The translations under genes and the position numbers were made by a program. From contig JARHVA010003262.1 of the NCBI GenBank assembly GCA_037957365.1, positions 493,501 through 557,500 on the forward strand: a DNA stretch of 64,000 nt. Reading direction: 5' to 3'. Under the pieces are notes generated by a model. The model was given only the letters and a program-made list of their open reading frames with translations. It was not told where the DNA came from and did no database searches. The DNA is from Torreya grandis (taxonomy: Eukaryota; Streptophyta; Pinopsida; Cupressales; Taxaceae). Shown piece after piece: positions 1 through 11,589 of this stretch (its first letter is position 1; each line of letters opens with the position of its first letter).

Positions 1-80
1 AAATTAAACATGCATGGTTGAAAATAAATAGGTGAAAATGACTTCACAAAGTATAAGTAATAAAAAACAAATACACTACA

Positions 81-515
81 CACTATTTCACGTTGGGAAA
101 TGTGTAATAGCAAATATGGTTAAGTATAATAAACCAAAGAGTGGTAAACAAGAGGGAAAAAGTTTTTTTTTGAAACCATGAAAAACATTTGGCACCAAAT
201 TAAAACAAGTAAAATCACACTAAATCATGTTGGGAAGTATGAAAATAATTTAATAACATAAAAACCATGTGAAAGACCAAATGGTATAAAAAAAATAAAT
301 TAAATCAATCAATCATACTAAGTCATGTTGGGAAGTATAAAAGAGAAACAAAATTGACAAAAATGGTCTTAAATTAATGACACTAATTTAAGTTGGGAAG
401 TATGAAAAACATAAGAAAAATGGTTGGATTCTTACATGCAATCATAAAATAAGAAGTTAAAGTGAAATATTGATGAATTGGGAATAAAACGTACTAAATC
501 ATGATGGGAACCATG
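81..515. repeat. cluster of five dispersed short motif copies
   Basis: A motif close to ACTAAATCATGTTGGGAAG, usually followed by TATGAAA, occurs near 81-103, 218-243, 316-341, 381-407 and 492-515. Spacing is irregular (roughly 65-140 bp), so this is not a simple tandem array. No coding sequence is recognisable around it. By analogy with the motif clusters in the LTRs elsewhere in this window it may be LTR or leader sequence of an old retrotransposon running off the left edge, but no matching second copy was found. Confidence 0.6.
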
Positions 516-3500
516 TCAATGATGTGTAAATCATAATCAACTACATCTTATCTCATATTTGACACACGTAATTTTTTTGTGATTTGGATTATTGGAAAAT
601 TTTGTGAGGAATGTTAGGTCCTATCCATGGTAGTACACTAAAACTAATAAAAGGAACACAAATGTGGTGGAAATTATGTGAAAATATGGTAAAAGGGGAT
701 GCTTGGAATGGTAATTTGAAATTTTGATTATTTATGAAGAAGGCCATGTCCTATCTATGGTCTTACAATGCAACTCACAAATGGAATCCCTAGGGGAGTG
801 ATAAGTGAACAAAACAATATTTCTCAAGGGGAATATTAGGATTTTAGGGAGTGAAAAGGGGAATGTAAAAATCATAACTTGGGTGTTTTATGATAAGATA
901 TTAGAAGACATGAGGCACACAAAGGACATGAGAAGATACTAAGTGACTAGTGACCATAATATATAGAGGATACATATTCACTATAGACATAAAATTTTAT
1001 TAGAAATAAGTGTGCTACTAAGATTAATTCATATTGGTAATTGTGTACAAGGAAATTAAAATGGAATGACCTTATCATAACATGTTCCCTATTCCCTAGG
1101 ACCCCTTACAAAGCCATCAGTCTATTGTGAAGATTGGGTAATTATGTGAGAAAGTAGGTATCACTAAAAGATTTGTTTATTCTCCTTTTATAATATACTG
1201 GTGTATCATACCCCAATAGACTTTGGCTCTATCATGAGCCTAATTTTGGAGTTTTATATTTTATTATAAAAATAATATGTGCTTAGAATCATGTCTTTTG
1301 ATGTGATTTAACTTTTGATTATTTTGAATGAGATCATCTATTTTTGTTAAATGATTTGGATTTTGCATGTTTTATGGATTTTAATATTCCTCCTCCATAC
1401 AGAATTTGAATGACCAATCATGAGAGATAGAGTGATACACATGAATGAGATTTAGGATTTGACTAAAGGAAGATAAATATCTAAATACAATATTGATTAT
1501 AACACTTAGGCTTAATGATGAACTAGGATTTTATCGTAAGTCTCAACCGTGTGTATGCTTAGGTTTTAAAAGGGAATAAATGGGTTGAAAGATAGATCCA
1601 AAGTGGATTGATAAAATAGATTATAATGAGATGGATTATTTGTTAAATGATCACATGGTAAAGAAGGAATGACTAAAGGGAGCAAACTTTGTATAACTAA
1701 GTCACAATAACAATTGTTTGTTTTGATAGAGATAAGGTAGAAAATAATCATGAAAAATAACAAGGAAGTCAAAAAAAATGAACTCAAGAAGAAAAATAAT
1801 GAAATGATAAAAATAAAATCTATAAGAGAACACAATGACATCATAATCAATATAATGTGCAAAACCAAATTCACCATGTAAGATAGCTGATAAGTTGACA
1901 TAATGTCAAATCATATAAAATAGATAAATGTCAAATTGGAGCACACATACAATACAAATGGAAAAATGTAAGAACACCATGTATGTAATCATAAGTACTG
2001 ATATATTTGTCCACACACATTATCCATAACATTTGATAAGTATCTATGTAGTTAAATGCGAACTATGACTAATGTCCCATCTATATTTAAAAAAAGTTTG
2101 GAAAATACTTCATGTCAAATATCCTTAACAAAAATGGTAATAATGCTTGAAGGATCATGTTGATGAGGGATATCATACATGAGATGTTTAGGAGAATTCA
2201 TGGGAATAGACTCTGTAGGAGATGAAGGGCTTACCAAAGGGGAAGGTGCCATGAGTGAGACACTCATGAGTGAAGAATGATCCATACGTGAGGGAAGGTC
2301 CACGGGTGGAGAAATAATAAGTGGTTAAGAGACCATAGGTAGAGATGGAGCCACAATAGGTGGAACCATGGGGGAAGAAGGGGGAGCCTTCTTTCAAGAG
2401 CAACTTGTGGGAGGAATGGTAAAAGGTACAAGAATGGTTAAGAGGTGATCCTTGAGATGCTATTGAAGTATGTAATAATGATCAGTGTGATGTGTGGCAC
2501 ATTAGTTATAGAGATAATATACCTCTCTATACTTAGGAAGATACTCAAGTAATACTTTTGGGGGAGGTATAACCTTGTTTGAGGGTTGAGGAGTAGTGGT
2601 ATGTAAAGTGTCAATATATTATTTTAGCTTTCAATAATACATGGATGAATGATTATTTACATTGTGGAAGTAACAAATATGTTTGTGAGTAGACTTGGTG
2701 GGTGTACTCATAAGAGGAGGTAAAACATAAGATAGGGGAGCTTGGTATAGGGAATAATATCTAGTCTAATGATCAAAAACTTTATGGATGTCATAATAAG
2801 GTTAATTAACCTATTTGGCGGGTGAACGATCTAGCTATGGTAAATAGAGAAAACCATCACCAAGATAAAGTGGGTTTGGTGGAGAGATTGGAAAAGGATT
2901 GACTGAAGGAATAATAGGATCAAAATAAGTAAGATAGTGACAGTGGGAGTGGAATCTGAACTAGTCTCTACTAATGGATGGGAAGGGTCCATAGAAGGAT
3001 GAAAGATAATTACATGAATCCTAAGGATAAGTAGGTTATATGGGTCATGGTATCTAGAAAAGTGATAGGGACTAATAATATCATTATCCCTAAGAATACT
3101 CCTATGAGGTTATTTATAAATTTGAGGTGTGTGTACCATCTCTACCCTATAATAAAGAAGGAAAACTCTAAAATTAGGAATGATATAATATGGAATATGG
3201 GCATATATACTAAAAGATATAAGTAAAGAGGAATTATAATGAATAATATCATCATCTCAAGCTAAGGTGTAACCATCATCATAATCAGGTGCATGAAGAT
3301 CAATGGTGTGGGTAAAGATGACCTTGTCATCTGATGTGGTATAACGCATTGAATGTTGAGTCTTTGTTAAGACAATGGGGATGTCATCATAATGTGATTG
3401 AAAATAATGAGGTTAAAAACAAGTGGGAATATAAGAGATGATATGAGGTGAGAGATTAGAAGTTTTAATCTTAAGATTGATCTCATCAGGATCATTATCA

Positions 3501-5300
3501 TCAAAATCTAGGAGATTAGGGGGAATATTCTTGATGAGTTTAGGATGACCATTGTAACCTCAGGTAGAATTGATGGGAAGGTTAAATCACTAGGATTCAT
3601 CAAATGGAATGCTTGGCAAGGGTTCAAGGGTAGGGATATTAAACACACCATGGTCTTGGAATTGTTCAAAATTATAATGATTAGTGTCACCTTGAATCTT
3701 ATAAATGGCTCCATTGTGAGGAAATTTGATAAATTAGCAAGTGGAAGAGGGAATTAACCTCGTGTGATAAGTCTATGGCCTAAAAATCAAAATGTTGTAA
3801 GATATAAGAAATTTGAATATCATCACCTTCATATGAACAGTGATGGATGAGATGATAATGGGGAGCCACACACAACCTAAAGGAAGCATTTTCCTTTTAT
3901 CATATCCTTTACATGTGATGCATGTGGAATTGATATTATATTTTGAATATCTAAGGGTCTTGATAAAATTGAGAGAGGATACACAAGTGCAAAAACCCTA
4001 TTCAATCAAGGCATGCTTAACTTTGCTATCACTAATTTGGAAACTAATGAAAAGGGGAGGATCATCTACACGAATAATAATCTCATCAACAATTATAAAA
4101 CCAATCTAGAATTTAAGGGAAAGAGAAGTGTCCATGATCTCATCAACATGGATGGACATCTCTTCACATTATTGCAATATGCTATCTTTGTATTTGGATA
4201 AGGTTGTTTTGCATCATGCTAGGGGAGGATGGGAGATGTTCATTTCAAACCAAAGTTTCATAAGCTGTTTATGATGAGGCAGAGAGGTTCACATAAGTTC
4301 AATAAATAAGATTTAAGATGGGAGATTAGTGAGTTATGTGATAGGATCCCATATAAATATTGTTGGAAAAAGGTCCTCAAAAGGAGGAGCTGAAGTACAT
4401 GTGAATCTATGTTGATAAGAGGTAGAAGGTTTAATTAAAGGACAAGTTTGTAGATTTTGTTGAGAAGATGGAGTAGTTGATGCAGGTGTGGTTTGAGATA
4501 GATTACAAGAAGTGTTGATATAAGTTTGAGTATCATTGGTGTTAGGTAAATAATATGAAGGGATGGTAAAAATAGTATGAGAAATGTTATCCAAGGGAGG
4601 TATTGGAATTGTTTCATCAAATGTTATAAGGTCTTATTTCCCTAACTTAGTTAAGTGAGTTTCAAAATAATCTTACATAATATGAAATGTGTGAGATAAT
4701 GGAGGTGTGTAGATGGGATACAGATCAATGAAATTAAACACACTTAGCGTGTTAGTCATATTAACCACATTCACTTTAGGAGTTGGGTCAATAATACTAT
4801 CAACATTATTTGTAGAAGGGGTCAATATATCTTGGTTATTTAGAAGAGTATATTTACAAGTGGTTAAATTAGTATTAGCCTAATTCAAATCTTAAGATTT
4901 AGTTGTGTTTCATGGGATGTGAAAGCAATGTCATAGGCTTGTTGGCATTTAGGAATGATATAATCATGGTCAAAATTGGGAACAAAAGGGAAATCCATAG
5001 TCAAATTATGAAGTTTCCTATAGGTCTCATGAGAATTATCCCAACTAGTGTGAAACCAACAAATTTTATTAGGATCATACCAAGATTTAATGGGTAAAGT
5101 GGGATCAATTTCTCATCATAAAGGCCTTGATATATATTCTATTAATTATAATAAGCATAAATGTTTTTTAACATTAATGTTATTATTATAATATAAATGA
5201 GGATTAGTGATGTGGTTGGGAGGGGAAGCTTTTTATAGAGATTGGTTAGGAACAACAACTTGAATAGTTTGAATGGTATCATAAGAGTCCATGACACCAT
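516..5300. other. unassigned sequence, probably downstream part of element A
   Basis: No conserved domain is recognisable here on either strand. Short minus-strand stretches rich in Ser, Pro, Thr and His (for example 2,115-2,303 and 4,334-4,594) resemble the linkers of Tat-like polyproteins, and the region lies downstream of the minus-strand gag trace at 5.3-6.5 kb. It may be decayed gag-pol, but no protease, reverse transcriptase or integrase motif could be read. A short polymorphic A/T-rich background fills the rest. Confidence 0.35.
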
Positions 5301-5329
5301 CATTGGTAGAATGATGATTTGTATTCTTA

Positions 5330-6520
5330 AGTAACATGAAAGTACTTATAGAAGGTTGGGATGTCTCTAATTTATGCATAAGGAAATTTTGATGCTTATC
5401 TCAATCAATAGCCTTCTCCAAAGTACTTGGAGAGAGTTCAAACTTGATATTGCAACTTGGGAAAAATAAAACTAGTAAAAAGATGGAAAAGGTTATCAAT
5501 GGCCATATTATGTTGACATTTGTTGGATAATGTATTCCATTATTTAATGAAAGCTTGGATAGTTTTGGTCTCAATTTTCATATAATTGATAAAATGGACT
5601 AAGGTATTCTTAGGAAGATCACTAGTTTGGAAATATTGGACTAAAGCATTAAATAAATCTTCCAAACTAGTAATGGAATGAGATATAAGTTGGTTATACC
5701 AATCTAAAGCATCACCTATGAGATTTTTTTTAATAACTTGGTATTGTCAAAGGTATTTAATTTGACCCAATCTTTGTATATATTTCCAAATGTTTTTAAA
5801 TGGAGAGTAAGATAAATTGACCCATTTTAATAAATGGTAGCGGTGATACCTCCTATATCAATATTATCAATTTAATATTTAAGAGGATTATTTTGAAAAT
5901 GCTTGATTGTCTTATTAATAAGATGAGGTTGAGAGATAAGATTACCATGGTAATATTGAAGAGTAAGTGGGGGAATTTTGGTTATGCATTCCCCATGTCA
6001 TCTATTGAGGGTGTTTTTAAAGTTGGATAAGATGATTTTACATTTACATCATTTGATTTGCATTATTAGCTTGGAAAGCATTCATTTGATTAAGAGTTTG
6101 TAATAGGAGTTGATGGGTTTAAAAAAAAATGTTCACATTGTTTGAAGTATTAGAATTGGTAGTAGTGGCATGGGTACCACTATGAGTATTGGTAGGAAAT
6201 TGAGAAGAGATGTTAGTAAGTAAGGAACTAGTGGCATAATTTGCTTGTGTGGAAAAAGATAAACTAGTAGAGGGATGAGAAAAAATAACACTAGAGGCAT
6301 GATTACCATGGGTAGTAAATGATGTAATAGTGGAAGAATTGAGAAGAGTGGGTCTTGGAAGAGGCCCACTAGATGTAGAACCCACCATGTTAGTAGAGAT
6401 ACTAGGCATGAAGGTAGAGGAAATCAAAGAATAAGAAGTCATGGTATGAGAAGGGGTCAAAATAGAATGAAGAGGATGAGAATAAAATGAGTTAATATCT
6501 CCAAATCCATGTGAGAACAT
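5330..6520 (-). pseudogene. gag: decayed gag of Ty3/gypsy element A
   Basis: Reading the minus strand leftwards from 6,520 there is a Ser/Thr/Pro/His-rich N-terminal stretch (133 codons open, 6,119-6,520). After a frame change a gag-like core follows at about 5,870-5,430. Its readable pieces include SITSLEDLFNALVQYFQTSD and a following ETKTIQAFIK, matching the capsid pattern of plant Ty3/gypsy Gag, in which a short Leu/Trp-containing helix leads into S-I-x-S-F-x-E-L and then F. Stops and frameshifts interrupt it, so it cannot make a full Gag. Gag would form the virus-like particle of the element. Upstream, the leader at 7.5 kb matches that of element B, which supports a Tat-like assignment. 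Pol was not recognised to the left, so the lineage call is tentative. Confidence 0.55.
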
Positions 6521-7507
6521 GGGAGAAGGTTAATGAGGCTCCTTAACTTGACCACTTATCATGAGCTGGTAAATATTAGAAGGATCTTTTCCTTGATTCT
6601 GAAGAAAATCAATGATGAAGAAGAGAATTTATGGTGTATAATATAATTCAATTTTATTTTCAAGTGAGAAGAGAAGATTTCAAAGTGAATAATAATGAAG
6701 AGGGGTACCATATTTTGGATTTTGATTGGCCATATGAACATTGCTTTCATCTAGGATACAAGCCACCAGATGTTTATGGGAGAACCTATTAGGGTTGGTA
6801 AGACTCATCGTATCCATTTAATTCAAATTAGTTTTGTCTTCAAGTAGGATGTTCATGATGAATGAGAGGTAAAAGGTAAGGTAAAATTGATACAAAATCA
6901 AGGAAATAGGAAGGGACATATAAGATTAAAAAGTCAATTGGGTCAACTTAGTACTAGAAATAGGCTCCAAAAATTGAGTTAACAAGGATATAAAGTTGAA
7001 AAGGTTGACCTAGTACTATATCCTAAGATAGAAAACAACCTAGTATTGATAAAAAGTACTATAACCTGAGAGTAGAAAGGAATATTGGGTCGACAAGGTC
7101 AATTCCTTACTATAGGTGGCAAAAAAGATAGTCTATAAGAGACTATGTCAAATAGAAAGATAGTGTATTGAAAATAGCAAAAAATTTCACAATGTATTTT
7201 AAATCAAGAAGTGAAAGGAAACACATAATCAATTGGGTCAATAAAAATTATCTAATTGAGGCACACAACACAAAACCTTGCACCAACATTGGCCAATGAA
7301 AGTTTTTGCAATATAACATACAACGAGAAAAGAGAAAGCAATCAATTGAAAATTAAATGCTAATTAAGTGGTCATCCTAAATGTTTTTAGATTATTATAA
7401 ATTGATATTTTAAGTGTAATATGAAATTTGGTTGAAAGTATGGAACTAGAAAAAAATTTATGGATGGTTTCAATACATTTAGGCTAAAAGGGATTTATGT
7501 TAGCAAT
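6521..7507 (-). other. leader region of element A
   Basis: Non-coding A-rich stretch between the gag trace and the primer-binding-like site. It contains four copies of GGTCAAC/GTTGACC-type words (about 6,941, 7,003, 7,087-7,104 and 7,236) of the same type that is dense in the adjacent probable LTR. No ORF with recognisable similarity is present. Confidence 0.4.
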
Positions 7508-7582
7508 AGTATTGGTTGGTATTGGGGCCTACCACCTCACTTCAAAATCCCACAAAAATGAGGGTGTTAGGTTATTTTCCAA
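7508..7582 (-). promoter_or_regulatory. primer-binding-like site and leader shared with element B
   Basis: Read on the minus strand this begins TTGGAAAATAACCTAACACC (7,582 leftwards) and continues to a stretch containing GTAGGCCCCAATACC. Element B has the same arrangement at 57,765-57,837. A site starting TGG right next to an LTR edge fits priming by a tRNA 3' CCA end. I cannot assign the tRNA because the site has decayed. The shared leader is the main evidence that A and B are related families. Confidence 0.5.
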
Positions 7583-9650
7583 TACATACCATTAAACACA
7601 TGTTTATAATTGTCTACAAAATCAAGTCAACTTCCCCTTTGGTGATGAAATCAAATTAGGTAGGCCTTGGGTAGATAAATGTTTAAATGCATTTTGAAAT
7701 TATGTTATATGGTAGTGTGTGAAAAAAAGAGAAAAATAGTGTAACTAAATCATATATTTAAAAACCACTTAATTAGACTATATGATATACTTTAATCATG
7801 AAAATAATTGAAAGTGAAAGTGTGAAGTAATTACTAGCATATAGTTGTTAATTCCCAATTTTAAATATAGTACAAAGTTATTTTAGATGATAGTGTATGC
7901 AAACATTATAGAATAGAGTCAACAGTGTCATTACTATACTTCAAAATATAGATTTTTAAGAACTAAGCTGACTAGGTCGACCTAATCTTTTAGATAGAAA
8001 AAAAATATAGAACTAGGTTGACCAGGTCACCTACTTTGTTGTATGGTAGTAGTTTTTAAAGACTACAAACTTTGTAAAATAGAATTGTAAGGAAGAATTA
8101 AAATGAAAGTGAGAGAAAAAGGAACCATGGTGGGTTGGAAGATGTTGAGGAATGTGAAATTTTTTTGATGTGACTTAAATGTTATTTGTAAATTATATCA
8201 AATGTGTTGACTGGATTATCCTAGTTCTACAATTCCCTACTTGTTGAATCTTGTTAAGATGACTATACTAGTATGGTCGACCTAGTATGTTATTTGGAAG
8301 CTATCTGGAATACTAAGTCAACCTATTTGACCTAGTTTATTATTGTATAGTTAGATAAGATTACTATGTCAACATATTTGATCTAGTAACCTATATTTGA
8401 TGAAGACTTACACAAAAATAATAGATTCATTTTGATGCAATTGTGTGTTAAACCTCCACACATAAGTTAGAAACTATACCGACTATCGACCTAGTATCAC
8501 AAATATGGAAAAACAATAAATAAAATGATAGAAATGGAAAATGTGAAATAAAACCTACAAGGGTTATATTCACACCAAGTTCATCAAAATTTATGCAGTC
8601 AAAAATGCTTCAGATCCATAAATCAATCCTTACTCATGGAAGATATATCCTTCTTACACTTCTGATTGGGGATACATTAGATAATTAGGAACATGACCAA
8701 TATATAGATCTTCTAGACCCAACTAGGAAATCTCTTACCACAATAATAATATTAGGGAGGGGTCCAAAGCCTCTAGTAAAGCAAAACTATTCAATAACCC
8801 TAACTAAGTCCTATGTTTTCATATTCACTATACTAATAATAAGTAAAGCAAAGAAATATATTCTAGTTCTCATCAAATCTTGTGGCACAAAGTGTGGGGT
8901 AATAAACAATAAAATTAAACATGGATAGAAGACATATACTCACATCAATGTATATGAAATCCTAATGCATGGAAGAGAGGTGAAAATACATATCTATCTA
9001 CTCTTGTAAAGGAGAAACAAAGTTAGGAATACTTACCTTTGAATATGAACCTATCGAGCCTCATTCTCTCCCTTGGATAAGGTTATTCATAATAGGTTTT
9101 TTTTGTATGTAAGGATGGAAAACATAAATCAGATCTAGGATACACAACCTATTAATTCATCTAAAAGACATCTTCACAAGACAATATTTACATCTCTAAA
9201 AAAAGTATGAAACCCTAAGCTTGCTCTTAAAGTAGAATGGTGGATAAGTAGATGCCCAATAGATATTAATTATTATTATCTTCTCTAAAAAATGGTGAAA
9301 TGATCATATATATAGAAGTAAATTTAACCCTAAGACCTTATAAAAAAATTGGCTAACAGGGTCGACCTAGTTGACCTAGTATCATTATTGACAAATCTCA
9401 CTAGGTTATGGGTTATGTTGGCCAAGATCCAACCTAGACCCTAAATGAGTTTCACCAATAAGAGTACATGGTCAACTTAGTCAACCTAGTCATGTAAACT
9501 ATTGAAAGGGGTTTTAGGTTAGGAAAAGGGGTATACAAGGTGGTAAATGATTATAGGAGTGTGGAAGATAGAATAATAAGCCTAGGGTAATGGTTTTTAG
9601 GAGATAAGTGTGTATATAACAAGTGGTATAAGGGAAAACAATATTATGAA
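7583..9650 (-). mobile_element. probable 5' LTR of element A with motif cluster
   Basis: Non-coding sequence beginning right after the primer-binding-like site on the minus strand. It holds about ten copies of a word close to GTCGACCTAGT or GTTGACCTAGT and its complement (near 7,975, 8,015, 8,205, 8,275, 8,317, 8,368, 8,481, 9,361 and 9,470). The right boundary is only an estimate, because no second LTR was found in the window. What is seen is the motif cluster and the adjacent primer-binding-like site. The LTR call is inference. Confidence 0.4.
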
Positions 9651-9829
9651 ACATCAATGGTCTATTCACCCCTTTCTCAATACACCACTTAAGGCATGCA
9701 CTTAGATAAATTGAGATTGAATGGGTTCATACAAGATAAAGAGTTTAAATAAATGATAAAAGTTTGAAAATATTATATGTACACAGATTCCGTATGAAAG
9801 AAAGGATTGGCAAGGCTTAAGAATTCACT

Positions 9830-11580
9830 CCCACCTTGTCACCCTAGTGCTAGTTAAAATTAAGGGTACATTTGTTGTGAAAATCATATGGAAGGTATTA
9901 GAGAAGATTAAACCCCATCTTACTTAGATAGGTGAGGGATTTAATAATTGCCTCTCCATTAATACCCATTCTCTTTGGTGGTCCCCTTGCTTAAATTTTC
10001 ACAATGTTCCCTTTGCCTTAGTCCCTTAGGTTAAAGTATTAAGACTATTTAGGAAAGATGTTAAAACTATAGGTGATATTTTTTACAAGGTGAATCAGTT
10101 GTAGTTCACTTGGAAATATATTTATAACAAATTTAATTTAAATAATTTATATGTAGAAGGTATAATAGAATTTCAAGGCTCCATACTTGATGATTATTTA
10201 CATAAGATAGGGGTCAACTCCCTTATCCCTTAGTGGAAGGATTGGAATTGGCCTATTTTCACTCCTTTCACTTGATATTCTCCTTAATTAGGTTGTAATT
10301 TTTTATCCCCTCAACACATTCTTGATGAAATACTCAACCTTAGATTAAATATCCATTCTGTTCATGGGGTTTGTGCTAAGCAGTTTAACTATGTGTGGTT
10401 TATTGTCATTGTGCCCCAAAAATATCATTTTTATTGTCTCCTTTATTAGGTTCTACCTATGGGTGACCATATCAAGAATTTAGGGGTTTTAAATCCCATC
10501 TACCTAACTTATCAGTAACCTAAGACATTTAATCACCCTTTTTGGGTTTTCTCTCATCCATAATCTATGTGGCACTAGATTTATTCCCTCTTTCAACCTT
10601 TTTGACCGGAATTCTTTACATGGAAAATGGATCTCATAAGGGACTCAACTTTCCTTCCTTCAAAATACAACAAATTTTGGTAGATCTTTTGATATGATAT
10701 TTTATTTCATATATAAAAAGCTATAAATTATTCTTACTTTAATCATGAAGTGTTAGAATGTAGTTTTTCTATTACTAACAAAATTAATGTTCTATCTATT
10801 TTTAATATTCATATTCAAAGCTAAATCGATAAATTTCATTTGAAACTTAACCATATCCATCATTTTATTAACCACTAGGGAAATTGCCCATGTGTGGTTA
10901 GTTAAGAACCTTGTTATCCACCATGTTATCCTATGCCTCCTTAAGGGTAAGGGCATGGTCCACACTAGTAGTTTTCTAGAACTAGATATAGGATTCATTC
11001 TCCTCTTTGGTCACCATCTCTATGGTATTCTCCAAAACATGGTGATTTGAGTGGATCTTGTAGATATAGAGGAAATGGTAGGGGTTAGGGCCCTCCTCCC
11101 CCAAATCATAATGGTGACAATAGGGGTTGGGGTCCTCTCCCCCAAGATACATTTTTGTGACTAGCTCTAACATTCTCTATTAAAAGACACAAAGATGATG
11201 AATTAGAATCTCAATAAATTGATGACTGGGAGTCTTTACCTATGGATGAGGATCCTCATGCTCTAGGAGGATGAGGTGATAAGATTTAGGACCCACTGTC
11301 TCCACCACCTCCCTCAACTTCCATGTTTGTTATGACCGCTTAATTTTCCTCTTTATTTCTTTCTATTCCTATGTTGTTTGTGCTTAGCTATGTTAAACTA
11401 TTGATGTGATGTTTTTTTGTATGGTCATTTATTGACCACCTTTTATACTTTTCTCAAGGTGTTTTCTCCCTCAATGTGAATTTGTTCATGGGGTGTGACT
11501 TCACCCATTTTTTTATGATTAGCATTGTACTATAATCTTGTTTTATTAATATATAGTTATGCTCTTCAATAAAAAAAAGT
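9830..11580 (+). pseudogene. LINE (L1-type) ORF2 C-terminal fragment, 5'-truncated
   Basis: Plus-strand reading frames give, in order, the region after an L1-type reverse transcriptase (a G-x-G stretch, W-x-SPC near 9,980-10,000, then DVKTIGDIF near 10,065) and a zf-RVT domain near 10,390-10,580. The zf-RVT part contains LPMGDHIKNLGVLNP and a following FNHPFWVFSHP, equivalent to the family pattern LP-x-GD-x-L-x2-x-GI-x-x-P and HLF-x-x-C. The zinc ligands are partly lost and many stops are present. A run ATAAAAAAAA near 11,567-11,578 is in the right place for the LINE poly(A) tail. The endonuclease and catalytic RT are missing, as usual for 5'-truncated insertions. Between 11,060 and 11,160 is a Gly/Pro-rich stretch of uncertain origin. 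Confidence 0.7.
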
Positions 11581-11589
11581 CATTTAACA

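Noticed and set aside
1566..1901. Minus-strand 111-codon hydrophobic ORF at 1.6-1.9 kb
   Set aside because: Composition (Leu, Ile, Phe, Ser) reflects A/G-rich plus-strand sequence. There is no domain or context to support a gene.
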